Assembly: GCF_014696715.1 (NCBI RefSeq)
Contig: NZ_JACJQO010000013.1
Location: 62,001-126,000 of the forward strand
Direction of reading: 5' to 3'
Length of the DNA: 64,000 bases
DNA from: Pseudanabaena sp. FACHB-2040
GTDB lineage: Bacteria; Cyanobacteriota; Cyanobacteriia; Phormidesmidales; Phormidesmidaceae
How positions within the stretch are numbered: the first letter of the stretch is position 1; each line of letters starts with the position of its first letter. Positions 19,196 to 27,196 of this stretch are shown here, in pieces. The notes under the pieces are model-generated. The model made no database searches. It worked only from the letters and a program-made list of their open reading frames with translations, and had not been told where the DNA came from. The translations under genes and the position numbers were made by a program.

Positions 19196-19981
19196 TTAGC
19201 TCAGTTCCCGATCTGAAGTCGCTGTCATCAGGTCGGGAACGGCCAACAAACTGTCAAGACTATCGTCTGAAAGATCTGCCATCGGCTGTAATTCTGCCCA
19301 TTCACCCAGGTAGATCGCTCGAATATCCTGGGGCAAAACCGCTTCCAGGTTGCGGTAGGCAACTTGAAGCCGCTCCCGCACCTCTGCTGGCGAAATTTGC
19401 TCACCCTCAGCCTGTAGATAAGCTGCAATGCGCGTCTCGCTCCAGCGAAAGGTTCGCGACATAAGAACTATTAACCGCTCAACTGGGGGAAGCTGGTCTA
19501 GAGCCTGCTCAACATAGCACCAGAAGGGCGGCGAAGCTTCTTGAATGGAATAGTGGATGGACTCAACATCAGGTATGGCCGCCTGATTTATACAGAGGGC
19601 AGTGACATTGATAATCCAACTCTGCAGTGAGGCAGGCCGCTGGCCTTCGGTCGCCTGCTTAGCGTGATTCTCTGGGTCTTGAGGTTCAGGAGCGACATCT
19701 AGCCAGTCTAGGCCCCCTAACTCATGCAGAATGTGCCGCCAAGTCAGTGCAAACAGATAGTCTGCCTGTACAGGCGAGCGAGCCGAATGGCGAATCAGGC
19801 TGTAGACAATGGGGCTGTAACGGCAAAAAATCGCCGTGAAGTAACGACCTGAGCCAGGATGGCGCTTGAACAGGCTGACCAGTTCCTGATCATTTAGATG
19901 AAACAGGGACTGAACAATTTCGTGATCACATTCTGGGAAGTTAGGAATTTGCACAGTACCGCACGGGGGATTGTGCCCCAA
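19196..19981 (-). CDS. Sigma-70-family-like protein (divergent ECF type)
   Basis: A 261-residue protein with the two-part layout of a small sigma factor. Residues about 40-85 ('YFTAIFCRYSPIVYSLIRHS', 'ADYLFALTWRHILHELGG') resemble region 2. Residues about 165-240 ('LDQLPPVERLIVLMSRTFRW', then a helix-turn-helix-like 'RIAAYLQ' and 'PAEVRERLQVAYRNLE') resemble region 4. A C-terminal extension of about 30 residues follows. The start is uncertain: the frame opens at TTG (19981), GTG at 19954 is an alternative, and no Shine-Dalgarno site is visible. It is followed by a secreted TPR protein. No anti-sigma gene is recognisable beside it. Function as a true sigma factor is inferred. Confidence 0.72.
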   Translation of the reverse strand: MGHNPPCGTVQIPNFPECDHEIVQSLFHLNDQELVSLFKRHPGSGRYFTAIFCRYSPIVYSLIRHSARSPVQADYLFALTWRHILHELGGLDWLDVAPEPQDPENHAKQATEGQRPASLQSWIINVTALCINQAAIPDVESIHYSIQEASPPFWCYVEQALDQLPPVERLIVLMSRTFRWSETRIAAYLQAEGEQISPAEVRERLQVAYRNLEAVLPQDIRAIYLGEWAELQPMADLSDDSLDSLLAVPDLMTATSDRELS

Positions 19982-20344
19982 CAGGGACGGTTAAATTAGT
20001 TCTTACTATACCCACAGTGTCTATGCTTAGACACTCTTTTTTACAAAAAACTGCTCAACGGGCCGGACAAGTACCCAAATTCTGATCAGACACCCCTTGC
20101 GCTCACTTAAAGCTGAGCTGTTTTCCTTTGCCCTAGCCTTTGTCCCTCTAGGATCCCGTTAGTATCTTGTCAGTATACAGATCTGAGCTTTACATGCACT
20201 AAAAGAGTCTTTATCAGCCGCTCAAATGGAAGTTGGTACACTAGATTTAAAGTATTGCTTTACCTCCAGCAGGAGATTCTTTTACAAGCGGGTTCTTCCA
20301 GACTCGTTTAGGTACTCGGTCTATTGAAGTAGGTGTTGCTGTCT
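19982..20344. other. Divergent intergenic region, sigma-like gene and glyoxalase-fold gene
   Basis: About 360 nt without a gene. The left part holds the promoter and inverted repeat of the minus-strand sigma-like gene. The right part is the leader of the plus-strand gene at 20345. It is AT-rich around 20210-20270 (for example ACTAGATTTAAAGTATTGC), where a promoter is likely, but I could not choose a convincing -35/-10 pair. Confidence 0.5.
20005..20035 (-). promoter_or_regulatory. Predicted promoter with overlapping inverted repeat, sigma-like gene
   Basis: On the minus strand a good -10 box, TATAGT (20005-20010), lies 24 nt upstream of the TTG start. Immediately upstream is a perfect inverted repeat, AGTGTCTA (20016-20023) with TAGACACT (20028-20035), loop TGCT, which covers the -35 position (20028-20033). 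On the plus strand the same repeat is followed by a T-run (20037-20042), so it could also be an intrinsic terminator for antisense transcripts. Confidence 0.5.
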
Positions 20345-20959
20345 ATGCTGACTGTCCCTATGATGGCTGTTCATACAATGACTGGTTTCTCGCTGCCTGT
20401 CATGGGTGCCTTTTGGCCAGGGCTTCCCCTCGACAGCCTGCTGTCTACCCAGGGCATCATGGTGCTGCTGCTGGTAGCCTATGCAGGGGCAATGTGGATG
20501 TTTCTAACCAGTGCCCCTAAAGTACACACGGTTATGGTTTCAGACCTAGAGTCAGCCCGCCAGTTCTATGAGGGCATTTTGGGTATGCCAGCAGCCGATG
20601 TGCCTCTGCATTATTACTACAGCTACGAGCAATCCCTGGGCACTGCAGGCATCGACCCGCTTTACATGTCCAACTACATGTCTGGCGGCGGCGGTTTGGC
20701 CACCCGGCAGACGACCATGCCGGATGGGATGTGGTACCAGATCAAAAAGAACACGCAGCTCCATGTCATCTCTGGAGCTAGTTTGGGCCACCACGACCGG
20801 CAGCGGCATGTGTGCTTTGACCACGACTGCCTGGAGCAAATTTTGATGCGAGTGCAGATGCGTGGCGTCAAGCATAAGATTCGCCGCGACAAGCCTTTGA
20901 ACTTTCTGGTCAAGGATTATGACGGTCAGGTAATTGAGATGGCTGAGGTGTCTAGTTAG
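20345..20959 (+). CDS. Membrane-anchored glyoxalase/VOC-fold protein
   Basis: About 204 residues. A single hydrophobic helix ('GIMVLLLVAYAGAMWMFL', about residues 38-55) is followed by a vicinal-oxygen-chelate fold: 'VHTVMVSDLESARQFYEGIL' at the first strand-helix, and the second module with 'RQRHVCFDHDCLEQIL' and 'LVKDYDGQVIEMAE'. The His residues in 'KVHT' and 'RHVCFDH' and the Glu in 'VIEM' are at usual metal-ligand positions, so an enzyme is possible, but the substrate is unknown. The frame opens at GTG 20333; ATG at 20345 is preferred. A long hairpin follows the gene at 21066. Confidence 0.75.
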   Translation: MLTVPMMAVHTMTGFSLPVMGAFWPGLPLDSLLSTQGIMVLLLVAYAGAMWMFLTSAPKVHTVMVSDLESARQFYEGILGMPAADVPLHYYYSYEQSLGTAGIDPLYMSNYMSGGGGLATRQTTMPDGMWYQIKKNTQLHVISGASLGHHDRQRHVCFDHDCLEQILMRVQMRGVKHKIRRDKPLNFLVKDYDGQVIEMAEVSS

Positions 20960-21065
20960 GGTTAGGCAAGAGGTAAAGGGTAGAGGGGAAGAGCCCTCAC
21001 CTAACTGGCTGTAGGATGCGTTTTGCGATCGCTTGCAGCAGGCTGAATCAACAGTCAAATCAGAT

Positions 21066-21109
21066 AAATCAAAGGGCAAGCTCAGTTAGCTGGGCTTGCC
21101 CTTTGATTT
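21066..21109. terminator. 20-bp hairpin terminator between convergent VOC and Fur-family genes
   Basis: Positions 21066-21085 pair with 21090-21109 around the tetraloop TTAG; only one pair is a G-T wobble. There is no long T-run on the plus strand, and a few T's follow on the minus strand. It lies 107 nt after the VOC stop and 26 nt before the stop of the Fur-family gene, so it probably serves the latter and possibly both. Confidence 0.8.
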
Positions 21110-21134
21110 GGAGACTTCCTTCAATCAGAAATCA

Positions 21135-21536
21135 TTAAGAGGGGCTGGTGGAGGGCTGGCTTTGGCACTGGGGACAAAGGCCAAAAAACTCTAGGGTGTG
21201 ATAGAAAATTCTAAACCGGTGAGCGCTGTGTAGCTGGGTTTCCAGTTCGTGCACAGGGCACTCATCAATGGCAATTGACTCGCCACACTGGAGACAGGTC
21301 AAATGATGTCGATCTTCTTGAGGCAAGCTGTAGAGAGACTCCCCAGAAGATAGGGTGCGCACCTGGACAGCCCCCTCCAGCTTCAAGCCCTCTAGGGCCC
21401 GGTATACTGTAGCTAGCCCCATCGTGTGCTGTTGCTGCCTCAGCTCGACATAGAGATCTTGGGCTGAAATCGGATGATTAAGGCCTTTTAAGATCTGGAG
21501 AATCTGTTCCTGGCTACGCGTTCTTCGAACCTTCAT
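21135..21536 (-). CDS. Fur-family transcriptional regulator
   Basis: A 133-residue metal-dependent repressor. The N-terminal winged helix ('RSQEQILQILKGLNHPISAQ', 'TMGLATVYRALEGLKLEGAV') binds DNA. The C-terminal dimer domain has two CxxC pairs, 'CLQC' and 'CPQC', for structural zinc, and the His-rich 'EDRHHLTC' sensing site. The Fur, Zur and PerR branches cannot be separated safely; the short N-terminus and strong CxxC pairs would suit Zur or PerR. It is divergent from purS with only about 90 nt between the starts. No canonical Fur or Zur box was recognised in that gap. Confidence 0.88.
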   Translation of the reverse strand: MKVRRTRSQEQILQILKGLNHPISAQDLYVELRQQQHTMGLATVYRALEGLKLEGAVQVRTLSSGESLYSLPQEDRHHLTCLQCGESIAIDECPVHELETQLHSAHRFRIFYHTLEFFGLCPQCQSQPSTSPS

Positions 21537-21628
21537 AAATCTCAGGCGAGTACCTTCCTATTTTATCAACCTGGCCATACGGTAGGATGAAAGGGTTCGC
21601 ATCCTTCCGACTGCGTAATTTACGAGCT

Positions 21629-21895
21629 ATGCAGACTTACCAGGCCCAGATCTATGTAACCCTTCGCCCGTCGGTACTTGATCCGGCAGGCACGGCTGTA
21701 CGGTCGGGCTTAACCCATATGGGCTACAACAACGTTGAACAGGTCCGCATTGGCAAGTACGTAGAGGTCACCCTGACGGCTGAGGATGAAGCCTCTGCTC
21801 GGCAACAGTTAGACCGTATCTGTGACCAATTGTTGGCTAACCCAGTGATTGAGAATTACCGATTTGATTTGAAGGCGGCTGTGCCTGCCGCTTAG
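21629..21895 (+). CDS. purS: Phosphoribosylformylglycinamidine synthase subunit PurS
   Basis: Small structural subunit of the FGAM synthase complex (PurLQS), fourth step of purine synthesis; it bridges PurL and PurQ. The frame opens upstream at 21587, but homology begins at the ATG at 21629 ('MQTYQAQIYVTLRPSVLDPA'), giving 88 residues, the normal PurS size. The conserved core 'GYNNVEQVRIGKYVEV' and the C-terminal 'NPVIENYRFDL' are present. purQ follows 112 nt downstream on the same strand. purL is not in the window. Confidence 0.95.
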   Translation: MQTYQAQIYVTLRPSVLDPAGTAVRSGLTHMGYNNVEQVRIGKYVEVTLTAEDEASARQQLDRICDQLLANPVIENYRFDLKAAVPAA

Positions 21896-22007
21896 TGAGT
21901 AGGCTTTTATGATAGATAGAAGGGCTTTTTAGCTTTGACGCTAAGAAGCATCCGAAGACTTGTAATGTACCGTTCTCTGTGGGCAGTTGCCCATTTTCGC
22001 GTCAGCC

Positions 22008-22703
22008 ATGAAATTCGGCGTTATTGTTTTTCCCGGTTCAAACTGCGATCGCGATGTGGTCTACGTCACGCGGGACGTGCTGCAACAGCCCACTCGCATG
22101 ATCTGGCACGAGGACAGCGACCTGTCTGACATTGACGTGGTGGTGGTGCCGGGTGGCTTTAGCTATGGTGACTATCTACGCTGCGGGGCAATTGCTCGGT
22201 TTTCTCCGGCCATGCAGGCAACGGTCGAGCATGCTAAACAGGGCAAGCAGGTTCTAGGGATTTGCAACGGCTTTCAGATTTTGACTGAGATGGGGCTGCT
22301 GCCAGGGGCGCTGGTGCGCAACCGCGATCTCAACTTTATTTGCGATCGCGTTCCCCTACGAGTCGAGCGCACCGACTTGCCTTGGACTAGCCAGTACCAG
22401 CTCGGCCAAGTCATTACCCTACCCATTGCCCACGGCGAGGGTTGCTACTATGCCGACGAGGCCACTTTGGCCGAACTAGAGGCCAACCGCCAAATCGTGC
22501 TGCGTTACAGTGATGCCGATGGCGAGGTGTCTGAAGCCAGCAACCTCAACGGATCGCTGCAGAACATTGCAGGGATTTGTAACCAGCAAGGTAACGTCAT
22601 TGGCATGATGCCCCACCCAGAGCGAGCAGCAGACGCGCTCCTCGGCGGGACAGACGGCCTAGGCATCTTTGAGAGTGTTTTAAGGGTCGCGGTAGCTGCG
22701 TAA
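22008..22703 (+). CDS. purQ: Phosphoribosylformylglycinamidine synthase, glutaminase subunit PurQ
   Basis: Class I glutamine amidotransferase that supplies ammonia to PurL for FGAM formation. From the ATG at 22008 ('[16 protein letters not shown]') the protein has 231 residues, with nucleophile Cys86 ('GICNGFQIL') and triad partners His203 and Glu205 ('[10 protein letters not shown]'). An upstream in-frame ATG at 21987 would add seven residues and is less likely. It follows purS on the same strand and is probably co-transcribed. Confidence 0.96.
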   Translation: MKFGVIVFPGSNCDRDVVYVTRDVLQQPTRMIWHEDSDLSDIDVVVVPGGFSYGDYLRCGAIARFSPAMQATVEHAKQGKQVLGICNGFQILTEMGLLPGALVRNRDLNFICDRVPLRVERTDLPWTSQYQLGQVITLPIAHGEGCYYADEATLAELEANRQIVLRYSDADGEVSEASNLNGSLQNIAGICNQQGNVIGMMPHPERAADALLGGTDGLGIFESVLRVAVAA

Positions 22704-22769
22704 TTCTACAGTTTCGCTAAGAGAGCATCAAGAGGGTATCTCAGAATGCCCTCCAGACTCTTGTAAGCC

Positions 22770-23546
22770 TTACTGGGCTCCATCAATACGCAGTCTTCGG
22801 GTTTCGACGGTAATGCCGTCTTCCCGCACGATAATCGCTGAGATCCAGCGATTGTCGGGTTGCTCAGGGGCTTGGCCCACCTTAAACAGCCCACCAGCAC
22901 TCAGTGACTCCAATAGCAGCGGTCGAGGCGCAAGAAAATCTTCAGCAGTGACGCCCTCATCTAGAGCAACGCCTAAGAGAGAGCGGTTTCTCAAAGGTTC
23001 TTGCACGATGGCGTCAAAGCTATACTTTGCCCCCGGAGCAATCTGGTTTGGCAGGTTAACCGTGAGGGAGGGGGGATTTGCCCCCGTTGTGAGCTGACTT
23101 TGCTCCGCCAGAACTTCTTGATAAACAATCTGGCCATTCTCGAAGCGCTGACGCGATCGCACCTCCGCAGTCAGCTCTAGCTGGCGATTGGGCTGGGCTT
23201 GAGTGCCCTGGATGCGAGTAATGGTTTCAGCCGTAAACCCACCGTCGCTAGGCTCCCAGGCAACTAGCTCAATGTCGTAGTCGAGCGTGGCGTATTGCTG
23301 CCAGAACTGCTGCAGCGTCTGCTCAAACTGATCCCGGCTAAAGCCATCAGCGGTGGTAAAGCTGGGTCCGTAGGTAGCCATCACCGCTGCCATGTCACGA
23401 GCATCAGAGGCAGCTTCAATTTGGCTGAGAACCTGCACCAGTTCGCCAGGAGCCGTTTCTGGGGGAGCCGCAACCGCTGGAGACAGTCCTCCAGCCAGGG
23501 CAAGCCCGAGCGTAAGCAGGGGTAAGGATAGGGGCAAGGGGCGCAT
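22770..23546 (-). CDS. Exported NTF2/SnoaL-like hypothetical protein
   Basis: A 258-residue protein with a clear Sec signal peptide ('LPLLTLGLALAGGLSPAVAA'). Residues about 35-140 look like a SnoaL/NTF2-type cone fold ('LSQIEAASDARDMAAVMATY', 'TTADGFSRDQFEQTLQQFWQ', 'VAWEPSDGGFTAETITRIQG'). The C-terminal half is strand-rich and unassigned. It is conserved-looking, but no function can be stated. It is convergent with purQ, whose stop is 66 nt from its own. Confidence 0.75.
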   Translation of the reverse strand: MRPLPLSLPLLTLGLALAGGLSPAVAAPPETAPGELVQVLSQIEAASDARDMAAVMATYGPSFTTADGFSRDQFEQTLQQFWQQYATLDYDIELVAWEPSDGGFTAETITRIQGTQAQPNRQLELTAEVRSRQRFENGQIVYQEVLAEQSQLTTGANPPSLTVNLPNQIAPGAKYSFDAIVQEPLRNRSLLGVALDEGVTAEDFLAPRPLLLESLSAGGLFKVGQAPEQPDNRWISAIIVREDGITVETRRLRIDGAQ

Positions 23547-23643
23547 GACAGAGAGTCCTCCTCAGGTACAGACATTATGGCCTGTATCGGCGGGCTCTAG
23601 CCACCTTACCTGCTTAGCACCAAAAGGCAGCAGTAACAGCCGC

Positions 23644-24168
23644 CTAGAGACCAGAAAGCCAGCTAAAGAAACGATTAACGGCCCGCTTTACCTGCTTTTT
23701 CCGCCGCCAGCGCTCAAACTCCTGGGCATAGGTGTAGTCATTGTGCTGGTAAATGCGCCAAGCATCCCAAACCAGCTTCAGCGCCCAAGGACCAAAAATG
23801 AGATAGATAGGCCAGATCAGCCAACCCCCCACCAAAAAATTGAGGCCGAGGGAAAACCCGCCAAAGATGACAAACTGAGACAGGCCATGCTGAAACCGCT
23901 GCCGCCGCTGCTGGTCAAACAGCTTTTGGTCGGCTAGCTCAAACTTACGAACTTTCCACTCCTGCTCAGCTGCCAGCAGGGTTTCAGAAGCAATGCCCAG
24001 TTCTGCCGCAATCTCTAGCAGTTGGGTGCGAGAAAGCTCACCCGATTCAGTTTCATGCGCGATCGCAATTTGCAAAATCTGCTGGGCCTCTTCTGCCGGA
24101 TAAAGCAGCGCATCATCGCCTACATACCGTTCTGTCATGAGCCCTGTCATCCTTTGTGCCTTCCCCAT
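23644..24168 (-). CDS. 2TM-domain cyanobacterial protein
   Basis: About 165-174 residues. The N-terminal half is helical ('YPAEEAQQILQIAIAHETES', 'TQLLEIAAELGIASETLLAA') like a DNA-binding-style or SHOCT-like helical region. The C-terminal half carries the two closely spaced membrane helices of the 2TM family ('FVIFGGFSLGLNFLVGGWLI', 'IYLIFGPWALKLVWDAW') and ends in a basic tail. The best start is the ATG of 'MTERYVGDDALL' (24138) or the upstream Met at 24168. Role unknown. Confidence 0.78.
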   Translation of the reverse strand: MGKAQRMTGLMTERYVGDDALLYPAEEAQQILQIAIAHETESGELSRTQLLEIAAELGIASETLLAAEQEWKVRKFELADQKLFDQQRRQRFQHGLSQFVIFGGFSLGLNFLVGGWLIWPIYLIFGPWALKLVWDAWRIYQHNDYTYAQEFERWRRKKQVKRAVNRFFSWLSGL

Positions 24169-24299
24169 CAGATCTCCAATTCTGTTATAGACAAAAATCT
24201 GAAGGGTTTACCAATGTAGAAGGTGCGGAAACCCCACTGGCAGTAGGGGGGAACCTGGCTAGTGACGAGTCTTCTCAGCATTTGGGCACCCTACAAGAA

Positions 24300-24327
24300 A
24301 ATCAACGCATCTTAATCAACGCATCTT
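24300..24327. repeat. Perfect 14-bp tandem duplication upstream of the Trypco1 gene
   Basis: AATCAACGCATCTT occurs twice head to tail (24300-24313 and 24314-24327), ending 20 nt before the ATG at 24348. It sits in the leader or core promoter, just ahead of a GGAG ribosome site. Confidence 0.8.
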
Positions 24328-24347
24328 AACCATCGGAGTGCGCAGCT

Positions 24348-24755
24348 ATGACCCAACTCGTTCCCATTCGCCTGGAAGACGGCACCGAAATCTATATTGA
24401 AGCCACAGAAGACGTGGTAGCCCCGACAGCAGACATTTACAACAACGGAAATGGCTCTGAGCCTCTAGAACCCACCCGCACTGCCAAGGGAATTCCCTTC
24501 CCCGGCAATACCGCTCAGGTGCAGATGGCGCAAAGTTTCAAAGCCATCGAAGGCACAATTCGGGCTTACACCAACCACACCATGAATGCCTTCAAAGATA
24601 TGGCCTGCGCCAACGTGGAAAAAGTAACCCTAGAGTTTGGCCTGAAAGTCGGCGGCGAAGCAGGCGTACCCTACGTCACTAAAGGCACAGCAGAGAGCAA
24701 TCTGAAGATCACGGTGGAGTGTTCTTTTCCGCCTAGTTTAGACGCGGAGAAATAG
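24348..24755 (+). CDS. Trypco1-domain (CU044_2847 family) protein
   Basis: A 135-residue protein with the conserved start 'MTQLVPIRLEDGTEIYIE' and the C-terminal beta-rich core 'VEKVTLEFGLKVGGEAGVPY' followed by 'LKITVEC'. This is the trypsin-co-occurring domain 1 pattern, found beside trypsin-like proteases and in predicted conflict-type cassettes. No trypsin-like protease is encoded here. The neighbour is a convergent cyclase-kinase gene. GGAG lies nine bases before the ATG. A 14-bp tandem repeat lies just upstream. Function unknown. Confidence 0.8.
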   Translation: MTQLVPIRLEDGTEIYIEATEDVVAPTADIYNNGNGSEPLEPTRTAKGIPFPGNTAQVQMAQSFKAIEGTIRAYTNHTMNAFKDMACANVEKVTLEFGLKVGGEAGVPYVTKGTAESNLKITVECSFPPSLDAEK

Positions 24756-24942
24756 AGACGTAGGGGCGGAGGGACGCGGGGACACGGGGACGTGGAGAGG
24801 TCGAAGAGATGGGGGAGATGGGGGAGAAGAAGGCAAATTTGCCCCACTCCCACGGCTAAAGCCGATGGGATTTGGGGCTGAGGTAAAGTCTCCCGCACCC
24901 CCTCACCTCTATTTCTTCGCGTCTCCCCTCCCTGCGTCTCCT
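24756..24942. repeat. Purine-rich/pyrimidine-rich inverted element between convergent genes
   Basis: The left arm is G-rich (GATGGGGGA occurs twice in tandem near 24808-24827, and four runs of three or more G's precede it). The right arm (24893-24935) is C/T-rich and imperfectly complementary. The palindrome GGCAAATTTGCC (24832-24843) and a short CCCAcGGCT/AGCCgaTGGG hairpin sit between. It probably ends transcription of both convergent genes. The G-runs could form a quadruplex. A similar element lies at 46321-46446. Confidence 0.55.
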
Positions 24943-27021
24943 CTACTTCAGCTTCTGCTGAAACTCAGCCGCTTTACGCGCATCAGGGATCTCAGCGGCC
25001 AGCCGAAAAACCAGATTCTGCGCATCCAGATTGGGATAGTCGGCCAAGGTTTCTTCAATGACATACTCGGCCATCGGGCCAATGCAGCGGGTCAGCTCCT
25101 GGCGGCAGCGCTGCAAAAACTCAGGCGCGATACTTGGGCGGTCTTGAGAAATGGGGGCGCGGGGGTGAGTACCGCTAGAGATAGGATTGCTACTGGGGGT
25201 TTCGCCGGTCGGCTCTGGTAGGGTAATGCGGCTGACAAAGTCTGTCATTTGCTGACCGTCGGAAATTTGGGCGGCTAGCAGATCGACCAGTTCCTCTGGA
25301 GTGGCCTCGGGGTGTTGATCCAAAGCATCTTCAATCACCAAGCTGGCCATGGGGCCAATGCAGCGGGTCAGCGCTTGCCGGCATTGCTCGATAAAGGCCG
25401 GATCGCTCAACCGGGTTGGCAAACGGGTCAAGGAATGGTCTGGGGCAGAGTCGATTCCTGCAGGAATAGCCGCAAAGCCCTGTCCCACCGGGACTGGTAT
25501 TGTCCTTGCCTGGGGTAATGGAGAGGTATAAGCAGAGAGATCAGACAGTGCCTGCATAACCTCCCAGGCGCTCTGATAGCGCTCTCTGGGCTTCTGCCGC
25601 GTAAGCCGGTTGAGCACGTTAGTTAGGGGTCGGCTCAGCGTTACGTGAGCTTGCCACCGCCACTCCAACGAGTCACGGTCCATCAGCTCACGGGGATACT
25701 TGCCGGTCAGCAGCACCAGGGCGGTCACGCCCAGGGCATACAGATCGCTGCAGGGGTAGCACTGGCCCAGATGCATTTGCTCCGGCGGAGAGTAACCAAA
25801 CTTGCCGACCATCGTGGCAGGCTTGGCCTCGTCTTTGTCCTCTTCGTCGCTTTCATCCTCATCGCCCCCCACCAGCAGATTAGAGACTGTATTATTGACC
25901 AAGCCAAAATCGATTAGAACCGGCAGTTGGCGATCGCGCGAATAAATGATGTTGTCGGGCGAAATATCCCGGTGTACGATCTTTAGCTGATGCAGATGGT
26001 CGAGCACCTGAAGCATCTGCACTAGCCATTGAGTCACCTCAGTTTCGGAAAACCGCTGCCCCTGCTGCTTGCGCTGCCTCAGCAGTTGGGAGTAGGTAAC
26101 GCCATCAATGTACTCCTGCACAATGAACAGCCGCTGTCCCTGGGTGAAGCAGGCTAAAAACTTAGGCACCTGGGGATGGTTAAGCTGATAGAGTGTCTTC
26201 GCTTCTCGCTTGAATAGGTCCAGGGCCTTTTGTAGCGACCGAGCTGACTTGCTAGCCGGGAAAAACTCTTTTAGAACGCAGGGTTCACCAAACCGCTGGG
26301 TGTCTTCTACTAAATAAGATCGACCAAACCCGCCCTGCCCCAATACTCGCTGTACCGTGTATCGGCCACCCACGCGAATGCCGGAGTTCAATCGGTCGCG
26401 CGAAGCCGTCGGAACTAGGGCTGGAGCCGGAGTTTGCTCAGGCTGAGCGCCGGTTTGTACTAGGTGATAGGCCGGAACCGCCTCCTGGATGTTTTTGAGC
26501 TGCAGCGGTCCGGCAAAAGTGGCATTCAAAGCGAGGCGTGATTTCACAACATCGTAGACGACCTGGGAAATGCAGATGCCCCCAGGCTGAGCTTCGGTTT
26601 GCAAACGAGCAGCAATATTGACCCCGTTACCCATAACATCTGACTGGCTGAAAAACACGTCCCCTAGGTGCACCCCAATGCGGTGCAGCAACACCTTGTT
26701 GGGTTCCATGTCGCCATTGATGCGGGTCAGTTCCTTCTGAATTTCCAGCGCGCAAGTTACGGCCTGCACCGCACTGACAAAGTACAGCAGCAGCCCATCC
26801 CCTGTAGACTTGAGCACCTGCCCCTCAAACTGCTGGCAGAGCTGCTGCATAAGCTGCTGGTCCCGCTGAATCAGGGTTAGGGTGAGTTCTTCATCCTGGG
26901 ACATGCGGGCGCTAAAGCCGACAGCATCCGTCAGCACAATTGCGGCCAGGGTGCGGTGTCCTCGGTTCACCTCGGGAACTCCGTGCGGTATGACAGGTTT
27001 AAAGGCAGGACTGGGAGGCAT
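24943..27021 (-). CDS. Adenylate cyclase - Ser/Thr protein kinase fusion with duplicated C-terminal module
   Basis: A 692-residue signalling protein. Residues about 25-190 are a class III cyclase domain with metal ligands Asp32 ('VLTDAVGFSARM') and Asp75 ('KSTGDGLLLYF'), adenine-type Lys71 and 'SDVMGNGVNIAARLQ', so cAMP synthesis is likely. Residues about 215-490 are a Hanks kinase: glycine loop 'GQGGFGRSYLV', 'CVLKEFFP', catalytic 'HRDISPDNII' and 'LIDFGLVN', with a DE-rich insert after the DFG motif. The C-terminus holds two copies of a module of about 45 residues, each with 'RCIGPMA' and 'LAA.I'. No membrane segment is visible. Cyclase-before-kinase order is unusual. Confidence 0.88.
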   Translation of the reverse strand: MPPSPAFKPVIPHGVPEVNRGHRTLAAIVLTDAVGFSARMSQDEELTLTLIQRDQQLMQQLCQQFEGQVLKSTGDGLLLYFVSAVQAVTCALEIQKELTRINGDMEPNKVLLHRIGVHLGDVFFSQSDVMGNGVNIAARLQTEAQPGGICISQVVYDVVKSRLALNATFAGPLQLKNIQEAVPAYHLVQTGAQPEQTPAPALVPTASRDRLNSGIRVGGRYTVQRVLGQGGFGRSYLVEDTQRFGEPCVLKEFFPASKSARSLQKALDLFKREAKTLYQLNHPQVPKFLACFTQGQRLFIVQEYIDGVTYSQLLRQRKQQGQRFSETEVTQWLVQMLQVLDHLHQLKIVHRDISPDNIIYSRDRQLPVLIDFGLVNNTVSNLLVGGDEDESDEEDKDEAKPATMVGKFGYSPPEQMHLGQCYPCSDLYALGVTALVLLTGKYPRELMDRDSLEWRWQAHVTLSRPLTNVLNRLTRQKPRERYQSAWEVMQALSDLSAYTSPLPQARTIPVPVGQGFAAIPAGIDSAPDHSLTRLPTRLSDPAFIEQCRQALTRCIGPMASLVIEDALDQHPEATPEELVDLLAAQISDGQQMTDFVSRITLPEPTGETPSSNPISSGTHPRAPISQDRPSIAPEFLQRCRQELTRCIGPMAEYVIEETLADYPNLDAQNLVFRLAAEIPDARKAAEFQQKLK

Positions 27022-27196
27022 GGGCGAAGCACCCTAAGGTCACTGTAAAGCGCTTCATCTTGATTTCTGTAGTTTCCTGATCCCAGCCTATGGGCCAATT
27101 GAAAAAGTGCACCCAGCTCAAAGAGCTTATTTATTAGTGTAGAAGTTCCCTTGACAAAGGGCACTCTTTTGGGACGGCAGTCAGCTAAATGGCGGT

